From the NCBI GenBank assembly GCA_031383555.1, contig JANMZR010000218.1:1-10936 (forward strand): a DNA stretch of 10,936 bases, written 5' to 3'. This document shows positions 5,987 to 10,936 of this stretch, in pieces. How positions within the stretch are numbered: position 1 is the first letter of the stretch; each line of letters begins with the position of its first letter. The notes under the pieces are model-generated. The model was not told where the DNA came from and made no database searches. It saw only the letters and a program-made list of their open reading frames with translations. Both the position numbers and the translations under genes were made by a program. The DNA is from JANMZR01 sp031383555 (GTDB lineage Bacteria > Bacteroidota > Bacteroidia > Cytophagales > Spirosomataceae).

Positions 5987-8401
5987 CTACTGAACTCTTT
6001 TTCTTTCTGCTTCACTGGCGGTTATTCTTGCTCTTTTTGCTTTTAAAATAGTGTTGCCAAAGTTTTTGCTGTAGGTAATTTTAAAAAGACGTCGCTGCAT
6101 ATTTAAATTCATATAGACATTATAGCCGAGTGCATCAGATTTAGTCTCATAATTAAACTTCATCGTAGAAAAAATGTCATCTACACCAAGTCTCAATGAG
6201 GAGTTGCTTTTTGGCATTTTAAATTGAGTGCCAAAGTTTAATTGCCCAAACGATTTCATAATAGATATACCAAGTAATCCTTTTGACTGGTAAAAGCCAG
6301 ACAATTCCATACTCACTTTTTTATTAAGCGTAAAACTTTGAAAACCCGAAAGATTATAATTGAATATTTTCACAGAAACAGTAGGCTCCAAATAGTCGGC
6401 TACTGCATGGTTCCAACTGCTGTTGATATTGATTTGGGAGTTCCACCAGCTCGTGATTTTTGTAGGTATTGATACGATTGCATTCAAAGATTCGGTAAAC
6501 TTTAAATTTTCAGCAGTATTGTATTGTTTGTTGGTCTCAGGGTTTATTTTTAACTGAAAGTCACCAATTGTAAAGTTTTCATGACCATAATTTATTGAAA
6601 AATTTAAGCGATTTAATGTATAATTGATTCCTAAATTATTGGCAATGGCGGGTTGTAAAGCAGAATTTCCTGAAACGAATGTATTGGGGTCAATGAATGT
6701 TACAAAAGGGGCCAAATTATTAAAAGTGGGTCTATTTATACGTTTATTATAGGTAATATTAATGGAATTGGTATTATTGATTTTATGACTCCAATAGGCT
6801 GTTGGGAATAAGTACCCGTATTTTCTGTCTACAATATTGGCTTGACTTTCTGACCCCAAATTACTGGTGGTGTATTCATATCTTAAGCCTACTTTTATAG
6901 CGTTTTGGGGATTTATATTATAAGATAATGAACTATGGGCGGCGGCTACATTTTCTTTCAATTTATAATTGGCGGTAAACTCCGTATCAGGAGTCCAAAC
7001 ATTTTGTAATAATTGCTCTACCAAAACATTGTTTGTGAATTTTGAAAGAACTATTTTACCTCCAAATTCAATGTTGATTTTATTATTTAGTTTTTTGTTA
7101 TAATCCAATTGAACGGGCAAAATATTAATAATGGTTGTTTTTAAGCTCGCTAAATTCTCTTTTTTTAGTAATTGATCGCTTTCTAAATAGTTATAGACAT
7201 AGGTTGCAGGGTTGAAATTGTCATATTTTAAATAATCAATATTTAAGCTTAAATCCGCATCGTTTTTGAAAACATGTTGTAGATTTAAATTTATCATTCC
7301 ATGTTTCCATTGATTTTTATTGTCATTTTTTATGTCAATATTTGTATTTTCGATATTATTGATTTTAGTGTTCGACTTATTCTTAGCATCTAAAGCCCAT
7401 TTATTATTGTAACCCGATACCAAAAACCCGAGGGTTGTTTTTTTTGATATTTGGTAATCCATGCCCACTCTAACCCCGTGATTCAGTTGATAGGGATCTC
7501 GAACTGAACTTATAGTAGTTTCAGTGGTTTTGAATTCGGTTTGAACATACCTATAATTATCAACATATTGTAATTGAGCTCGCCTGCTAAAGGAGTAACC
7601 ACCATAAAGGTTTATTTTTTTCTTTCGATAGTTAAAGTCGGCATTAGCCGTTGGTGCAGAACCTTGGAAGCCAGCTGCCGTTAATGCATAAGACACATTG
7701 AACCCCTCATCGGCATTGGGAGCCATTACGATATTGATATAACCGGCGTTGCCCCCCGCATCAAATTTTGATGATGGGGTGGTAATGAGCTCAATTTTTT
7801 CCACATTGTTGGAATTGATGCCTTCCAACATTGAAATCAGAGCTTCGGCTGGCACATAGCTCAATCTGCCATTAATCATAACTTGTACTCCCGATTTACC
7901 ACTCATATTTATTGTGGCCGATTGTCGGTTTACCACTACTCCAGGGCTTTTTTGTAAAACATCCAGCACCGAGCCGCCGGCACTGGTAATGCTGTTTTTG
8001 ACATTGAGGACTATCCTATCAATCTTTTGCTCGATAAATGGCTTTTTGGCTGTTACCGTCACTTGGTTCAAATCACTTACACTATTTGTAAGTACAATTG
8101 TACTCACATCGGCATCGGAAGTTGAAATGTCAATTTGTTTGATTTCTGTATTAAAACCAGTATAACTGATTGATAAAAAGTATTTGCCTGCAATAATATT
8201 TTCGAGTGAAAATTGTCCCTCAACATTTGTGATTGTCCCTTTTACCAAACTGCTATCAGCCGCTTTATGTAATAATACATTGCAGCTGATGAGTGCTTCA
8301 TTGAGGTTACTTTGTACTTTTCCGTTGATGCGTAGTTGGGCATTTACTGATAAGTTAAAAAAGGATAATAATGTGGTGATGAATAGTAAGGATTTTTTCA
8401 T
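5987..8401 (-). CDS. Outer-membrane beta-barrel receptor (CarboxypepD_reg / plug / OMP_b-brl_3 type)
   Basis: This 804-residue protein starts with a signal peptide (about 1-21, cleavage after VNA). A carboxypeptidase-regulatory-like beta-sandwich follows (about 22-108, with GTITNVEGQFSLENIIAGKY), then a TonB-plug-like domain (about 120-225, with SVLDVLQKSPGVVV, GKSGVQVMINGR and FDAGGNAGYINIV). A long C-terminal barrel (about 230-790) is rich in alternating beta-strands such as NKRINRPTFNNLAPF. The end (KRARITASEAERKRVQ) is the basic, glutamate-rich tail usual for this receptor group. It is not a SusC: the length is shorter, SusC signatures are lacking and no SusD gene is adjacent. It probably acts as a TonB-dependent outer-membrane receptor or porin with unknown substrate. 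The first ATG before the signal peptide is chosen. A hairpin lies in its leader, 24 bp upstream of the start. Stop is TAG. Confidence 0.92.
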   Translation of the reverse strand: MKKSLLFITTLLSFFNLSVNAQLRINGKVQSNLNEALISCNVLLHKAADSSLVKGTITNVEGQFSLENIIAGKYFLSISYTGFNTEIKQIDISTSDADVSTIVLTNSVSDLNQVTVTAKKPFIEQKIDRIVLNVKNSITSAGGSVLDVLQKSPGVVVNRQSATINMSGKSGVQVMINGRLSYVPAEALISMLEGINSNNVEKIELITTPSSKFDAGGNAGYINIVMAPNADEGFNVSYALTAAGFQGSAPTANADFNYRKKKINLYGGYSFSRRAQLQYVDNYRYVQTEFKTTETTISSVRDPYQLNHGVRVGMDYQISKKTTLGFLVSGYNNKWALDAKNKSNTKINNIENTNIDIKNDNKNQWKHGMINLNLQHVFKNDADLSLNIDYLKYDNFNPATYVYNYLESDQLLKKENLASLKTTIINILPVQLDYNKKLNNKINIEFGGKIVLSKFTNNVLVEQLLQNVWTPDTEFTANYKLKENVAAAHSSLSYNINPQNAIKVGLRYEYTTSNLGSESQANIVDRKYGYLFPTAYWSHKINNTNSINITYNKRINRPTFNNLAPFVTFIDPNTFVSGNSALQPAIANNLGINYTLNRLNFSINYGHENFTIGDFQLKINPETNKQYNTAENLKFTESLNAIVSIPTKITSWWNSQININSSWNHAVADYLEPTVSVKIFNYNLSGFQSFTLNKKVSMELSGFYQSKGLLGISIMKSFGQLNFGTQFKMPKSNSSLRLGVDDIFSTMKFNYETKSDALGYNVYMNLNMQRRLFKITYSKNFGNTILKAKRARITASEAERKRVQ

Positions 8402-8424
8402 ACATATTTATTTTTATCTTCGCC

Positions 8425-8448
8425 AAGGTTTGTAAAAACACAAACCTT
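8425..8448. repeat. Hairpin in the leader of the receptor gene
   Basis: AAGGTTTGT (8425-8433) pairs with ACAAACCTT (8440-8448) around a six-base loop. On the minus strand it ends 23 bases before the receptor ATG, so in a leader transcript it would sit close to the ribosome entry site. It may also be a decayed member of the palindromic repeat family seen nearby. The plus-strand side is followed by TTTATTTT. Confidence 0.55.
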
Positions 8449-8470
8449 TTATTTTGCTATGAGTGAACAC

Positions 8471-8506
8471 TTTGCTTTCGTTTGTGAGGGCACCTACGAA
8501 GGCAAA
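8471..8506. repeat. Structured hairpin related to the TTTGTGAGG repeat family
   Basis: TTTGCTTTCGT (8471-8481) pairs with ACGAAGGCAAA (8496-8506). The single non-Watson-Crick position is a G-U wobble in the plus-strand RNA. Inside, GTG pairs with CAC around the loop AGGG. The inner core GTTTGTGAGGGCAC resembles GTTTGTGAGGACAC in the duplicated spacers (for example 2770-2783), differing at one of 14 bases. Confidence 0.6.
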
Positions 8507-8530
8507 GACCAGAGATAGGTTAAGACTTAC

Positions 8531-8572
8531 CATTCAATTGCCACGGGCTTAAGCCCGTGGCAATTGAATGGA
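8531..8572. repeat. 42-bp perfect palindrome directly after dioxygenase stop codon
   Basis: The palindrome is perfectly self-complementary around its centre, with inner core CCACGGGCTTAAGCCCGTGG flanked by CCATTCAATTG / CAATTGAATGG arms. It abuts the stop codon of the dioxygenase gene with no gap. It has no U tract, so it is not a classical terminator, though it would form a very stable hairpin in RNA and could protect the 3' end or stop transcription. Its GC-rich core contrasts with the surrounding DNA and suggests a mobile REP/MITE-like element. Confidence 0.9.
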
Positions 8573-9460
8573 TCAACCTTTCTTATAAACCACAGCTCCT
8601 GATTTTCCATCATAAGTATAGTTCAAGGTGCATTGGATAACTCCAGAGCCCATTATTTCAAAAGTTAGTGTTTCGCTCATACCATTTGGCTGGCTAGCAT
8701 ATTCAAATTTATTGTTGCCTATATAGCGGTATTCCTCACCAAATACTTCATTTTTTTGCCAAAGGGTATTCTTATGTTTGAAAAATTCCACCTTTTTGGC
8801 TTTACCATCTTGAGAAATATAAGTACCTACCAATCTGTCAATTGCTGCAGGTTCTGCCGGTATTATAGCGGCCATCGAAACATCATAAAAAACTTTTTTA
8901 GAGTTGTTATTCTCTGTCACATCTAATCTTCTTCTTACTGCTGCTTCCGAATTGGCATAAGCGTCTTCTTTGATGTGCGGGTCGCCATTGAAATATAGTT
9001 GCGTTACCAGAGGTTGATAACCCTCGGCGGTAATCATCATATGAAAGTGAGCAGGGCGTATCTGCCCACCGCCTGCATCATAGGCTACAGGAAGAATTGT
9101 TTTGAAGGAATAATTGCCTTTTTCATCAGAAAAAGTAGTACCACGGTAACGGAATTCGGCAGTAGAATTGTCATAAACGCCATCGGCACCGCAATGCCAT
9201 AGCTCTATTTTTGCGTTTTTGTAAGGCGTGGTGCAGTCTTGGTGCTTAATTTTACCCAAAAGCTCTACCATTTCGCCTTTTTCACCTTTTATTCTTAGGT
9301 TGCTTCTTAAGGGGCCATCAGGTCTGTAAAAAGGCCCTAAAATATCTGATGTTGTTTCGCAGTCACCAACGAAGCGATTGCCTTCTAATTTAACAAAGCC
9401 AGATGCTGATAAAGCAATAGCCGACAAAGCCGTAGCTTTGAGGAATGATCTTCTTTCCAT
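8573..9460 (-). CDS. Exported intradiol ring-cleavage dioxygenase-like protein with C-terminal extra domain
   Basis: This 295-residue protein resembles the beta-sandwich of intradiol dioxygenases (catechol / protocatechuate 3,4-dioxygenase superfamily), which open catechol rings with non-haem Fe(III). The four expected iron ligands are visible: Tyr96 (GVYD), Tyr127 (LPVAYD), and His138 and His140 (IRPAHFH), with Arg135 in the usual place. The N-terminus, MERRSFLKATALSAIALSASG, has a paired Arg and SFLK like a Tat signal (RRSFLK), so export of a folded metalloenzyme is likely. ILGPFYRPDGP near residue 41 is a typical family entry motif. Residues about 205-295 form an additional beta-rich domain with no recognised match, beyond the usual enzyme core. 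Substrate is unknown; no catabolic genes are nearby. The gene stands alone, with the recurrent motif about 92 bp upstream and a palindrome at its stop. Confidence 0.9.
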   Translation of the reverse strand: MERRSFLKATALSAIALSASGFVKLEGNRFVGDCETTSDILGPFYRPDGPLRSNLRIKGEKGEMVELLGKIKHQDCTTPYKNAKIELWHCGADGVYDNSTAEFRYRGTTFSDEKGNYSFKTILPVAYDAGGGQIRPAHFHMMITAEGYQPLVTQLYFNGDPHIKEDAYANSEAAVRRRLDVTENNNSKKVFYDVSMAAIIPAEPAAIDRLVGTYISQDGKAKKVEFFKHKNTLWQKNEVFGEEYRYIGNNKFEYASQPNGMSETLTFEIMGSGVIQCTLNYTYDGKSGAVVYKKG

Positions 9461-9602
9461 AGATTTTAAATGATTTTAATAGGTTGAAATCTAAGAGATT
9501 ATACGCTGAAATTACGCATTAATATATTGAAAACAAGTATTAATATTAATATCTTATTGAACGGTACAATATGAGCCCTCGAAAATATTATTTCAAATAA
9601 AA
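9461..9602. other. Promoter region of the dioxygenase gene
   Basis: This AT-rich leader contains the CTTATTGAACGGTA motif at 9553-9566. It also has GCATTAATATATTGAAAAC (9516-9534), similar to 2575-2593, and AGATTTTAAAT next to the start, which is also found in front of the lipoprotein gene. TATTG (plus CAATA at 9567-9571) and its partner at 9556-9560 form an inverted repeat with 6-7 bases between the arms, overlapping the motif. Confidence 0.5.
9553..9566 (-). promoter_or_regulatory. Putative regulatory motif upstream of the dioxygenase gene
   Basis: This 14-mer is identical to the one upstream of the lipoprotein gene, and the gene-side flank 9539-9552 matches the flank of the motif in the right direct repeat. 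On the minus strand it reads TACCGTTCAATAAG. With its outer flank it forms a short inverted repeat (TATTG...CAATA), as expected for a dimeric regulator, but this symmetry is not kept at the other copies. Confidence 0.5.
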
Positions 9603-9643
9603 ACCAGCCCTAAAAAAAATTATAATTTCTTTTTAGGGCTGGT
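9603..9643 (-). terminator. Terminator of the small membrane protein gene
   Basis: The arms ACCAGCCCTAAAAA (9603-9616) and TTTTTAGGGCTGGT (9630-9643) form a 14-bp stem with a 13-base loop. On the minus strand the stem is followed by UUUUUAUUU. It begins 24 bp beyond the stop codon. Confidence 0.9.
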
Positions 9644-9667
9644 ATAAAGAATTGTTTTTAATGCTGT

Positions 9668-10045
9668 TTAGGAAACAGCATTATTCCGATTTTGCATAAA
9701 CAAATAACCAACGGCTATTACAATGCCCACTTGGATAACAATTGCTGGGATGGGTACATTTAAGCCATCAATAAATTTATGTTTCAGCGTATTGAGTAAA
9801 AATAGGCCAAAACCAACTAAATAGGCCCATAATACAGATGAGTCGCCTCGAACAGCATAGGAAATCAAAGCCACAATAATTGATAATAATCCAATAACCT
9901 GAAACATTACAGCAACGGCATTTAAACCGGCTTGGTCTAATGTTGGAAAAGAATCGGAGGCAACTTTACCTCCCATAAAAAAAAAGGCTAAGCCTTGTAA
10001 AATAAGCACAGCAGCTATGGCTGTAAAAATGTTTTTTTGACTCAT
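9668..10045 (-). CDS. Small four-helix membrane protein of unknown function
   Basis: This 125-residue protein has four predicted membrane segments at about 7-25, 41-64, 69-88 and 98-118. They are separated by short loops, of which KVASDSFPTLDQAG (about 27-40) and KHKFIDGLNVP (about 88-98) are the most polar. The C-terminus is short and polar (MQNRNNAVS). I do not recognise a characterised family; it resembles small conserved membrane proteins common in Bacteroidota. No catalytic or metal-binding pattern is visible. The start ATG gives a Lys-containing first segment and directly precedes the first hydrophobic stretch. The gene is a monocistronic unit between two terminators, so its neighbours give no functional clue. 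Confidence 0.8.
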   Translation of the reverse strand: MSQKNIFTAIAAVLILQGLAFFFMGGKVASDSFPTLDQAGLNAVAVMFQVIGLLSIIVALISYAVRGDSSVLWAYLVGFGLFLLNTLKHKFIDGLNVPIPAIVIQVGIVIAVGYLFMQNRNNAVS

Positions 10046-10174
10046 AATAGTTTAGGTTTAAATTGTTTGTACTAAAATTGGCATTAAAGGTATGCCCCGT
10101 TTTTTAAAGTGATTTCTGAACTTCACTATTTAAAATACAAACAAATATATAAATAATTCTATTAAAAGAGAAAA
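10046..10174. other. Leader of the small membrane protein gene
   Basis: This AT-rich region lies between the membrane protein start and the terminator of the next gene upstream. A TATATTTG box lies on the minus strand at 10142-10149, but no TTG element sits at the usual 19-21 bp upstream, so the promoter is not settled. AACTTCACTAT at 10119-10129 repeats an 11-mer from two T9SS tails, possibly by chance. Confidence 0.3.
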
Positions 10175-10215
10175 AAATTATTACGTCCTCGTTTTTGACG
10201 AAATCGTAATAATTT
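10175..10215 (-). terminator. Terminator of the short T9SS-tail ORF
   Basis: AAATTATTACG (10175-10185) pairs with CGTAATAATTT (10205-10215). An inner TCGT/ACGA stem extends it across a small symmetric internal loop. The minus-strand transcript then reads a run of seven U residues. It is 8 bp past the stop codon. Confidence 0.88.
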
Positions 10216-10223
10216 ATTTTAAC

Positions 10224-10532
10224 TTAATTCTTAATCAACTTCACTATAACTGTTTTTTTCTCAGCATCTTTTATTTGGATAAAATGCATACCAGCTGGCA
10301 GGTTTTGAATATTGAAAGTCGCTTCATTGTAACCTTTTTCCATTATTCTGCTTTCGGTCTGCAATAGTTTGCCGGTTGAATTTCTAAAGTCAAACTGAGC
10401 GACACCGGCAGGCATTTTTTCCATTTTCAAAGTCACCTTATCCGATGCCGGGTTTGGAGTAACATGAACTGAATATGGTGCCTCATTTTCAGCAACTATC
10501 TCATTTTCAGCCCTAGCTGCAGAAAACCCCAT
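10224..10532 (-). CDS. Short ORF consisting mainly of a T9SS sorting domain, possibly 5'-degraded
   Basis: The 102 residues begin MGFSAARAENEIVAENEAP, then carry a complete T9SS type A sorting domain: TPNPASDKVTL (about 25-35), a middle NSTGKLLQTE, NLPAGMHFIQI, and the final VIVKLIKN. MGFSAARA looks like the end of a signal peptide (A-R-A cleavage site), but the hydrophobic part before it is missing. An in-frame TAA stands five codons upstream of the ATG. In another frame, an ATG at 10561-10563 opens MFPANKYKPPIWGF, which overlaps this region. So the gene may be frameshifted or truncated at its 5' end, or it may be a remnant. A 12-base unit (GCTGAAAATGAG) is repeated in tandem near the start, encoding AENE twice. 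It has no cargo domain. The window shows only 48 bp between this ATG and the preceding terminator. Confidence 0.65.
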   Translation of the reverse strand: MGFSAARAENEIVAENEAPYSVHVTPNPASDKVTLKMEKMPAGVAQFDFRNSTGKLLQTESRIMEKGYNEATFNIQNLPAGMHFIQIKDAEKKTVIVKLIKN

Positions 10533-10581
10533 ATTGGCGGTTTGTACTTATTGGCCGGAAACATAAAAATATTATTTAATA

Positions 10582-10619
10582 AAAAAGCCGAATTACACTA
10601 AACGATAAACCCGCTTTTT
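10582..10619 (-). terminator. Weak terminator of the cupin gene
   Basis: AAAAAGC (10582-10588) and GCTTTTT (10613-10619) form a 7-bp stem with a 24-base loop. On the minus strand the second arm runs into U residues (GGCUUUUUUAUU). It lies 11 bp past the cupin stop. The stem is short, so the call is modest. Confidence 0.45.
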
Positions 10620-10630
10620 AAATTCTACCT

Positions 10631-10936
10631 TTATTGTTTTAATGCAAGTTGTTTATTTTTAAACTGGGTAAACCGGGACACTGCTTTTGTTGTGTCCTTG
10701 TCAAAAGGGAAATAATCCAGCACATCGTATTTCCAGATATTGGTTGGAAAAATAACAACAAGGTTAGCAGTTTTTTTACCTATGTTTTTAAAAGCATGTG
10801 GCACACCTGGTGGTATATTGACCATGTAGGGGCCTTTAACTGTAAACATAGTATCGCTTAATGCATAAAGAATTTCTCCTTCCAGCAATACATGCGACTC
10901 CTCCCCTTCATGTGAATGCATCGGTGGTGCCCCGCC
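10631..10936 (-). CDS. Cupin-domain protein, 5' end cut by window edge
   Basis: The frame is open to the right edge, so the start is outside; 101 codons and a stop are visible. The first cupin motif is complete: GGAPPMHSHEGEESHVLLEG, with His and Glu ligands spaced as H-x-H-x3-E-x6-G. The second motif is PPGVPHAFKN (P-x-G-x2-H-x3-N). Together they predict a small beta-barrel that binds one divalent metal through three His and one Glu. The tail (NIWKYDVLDYFPFDKDTTKAV...) is polar. Such single-domain cupins are diverse (isomerases, dioxygenases, sugar binding), so no substrate can be assigned. The internal ATG at 10919-10921 falls inside motif 1 and is not the true start. Confidence 0.9.
   Translation of the reverse strand, partial: GGAPPMHSHEGEESHVLLEGEILYALSDTMFTVKGPYMVNIPPGVPHAFKNIGKKTANLVVIFPTNIWKYDVLDYFPFDKDTTKAVSRFTQFKNKQLALKQ

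Noticed and set aside
5987..8401. SusC-type polysaccharide receptor of a utilisation locus
   Set aside because: The protein is shorter than SusC, its C-terminal barrel is of the OMP_b-brl_3 type, and no SusD-like or glycosidase gene is adjacent.
7914..8435. Plus-strand ORFs antisense to the receptor N-terminus
   Set aside because: The opposite frame carries the clear signal peptide, beta-sandwich and plug motifs, so these are shadows.
10649..10861. Plus-strand ORF inside the cupin gene
   Set aside because: The minus-strand frame contains both cupin motifs with correct ligand spacing.

Overview
The window reads as a low-GC, AT-rich chromosome segment of a Bacteroidota bacterium. The evidence is three type IX secretion (T9SS) C-terminal sorting tails, intact or relic, an outer-membrane beta-barrel receptor of the CarboxypepD_reg/plug/OMP_b-brl_3 type, and AT-rich gene starts without Shine-Dalgarno sequences. 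The details resemble Cytophagia-like environmental genomes, but the genus cannot be fixed from sequence alone. Every credible gene lies on the minus strand, so the window is best read from right to left. No tRNA, rRNA, CRISPR array, transposase or phage gene was seen.

Layout from right to left: a cupin gene cut by the right edge (10631->10936) with a weak terminator; a small ORF that is almost only a T9SS sorting domain and seems to lack the start of its signal peptide (10224-10532), with a good terminator; a 125-residue four-helix membrane protein (9668-10045), with a strong terminator; an exported intradiol ring-cleavage dioxygenase-like protein (8573-9460), whose stop codon abuts a 42-bp perfect palindrome; a hairpin-rich spacer; an 804-residue outer-membrane receptor (5987-8401); a 447-bp spacer holding two REP-like elements, a relic T9SS tail and a terminator; an 861-residue secreted Asp-box beta-propeller protein with a T9SS tail (2954-5539); a 262-residue lipoprotein (1729-2517); and a DUF418-type membrane protein cut by the left edge (<1-1273).

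Most genes have their own terminator, so this looks like a row of single-gene units and not one operon. They share a cell-envelope and secretion theme: a T9SS cargo, a lipoprotein, an outer-membrane receptor, a Tat/Sec-exported enzyme and two inner-membrane proteins. A promoter-proximal motif, CTTATTGAACGGTA (plus-strand reading), lies upstream of both the lipoprotein and the dioxygenase genes. It also recurs inside a duplicated spacer, so a shared regulator is possible.

The most unusual structure is a pair of roughly 293-bp direct repeats (1362-1654 and 2708-3002, about 90% identical) that bracket the lipoprotein gene. Each contains the last codons of a T9SS sorting domain, its terminator and the downstream spacer. 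The left copy is a decayed relic and the right copy is the live 3' end of the Asp-box gene. Recombination between the copies would remove or amplify the lipoprotein cassette. A second T9SS tail relic, fused to a REP-like element, lies at 5733-5762. Together these suggest that T9SS 3' ends and small palindromic repeats are repeatedly rearranged here.
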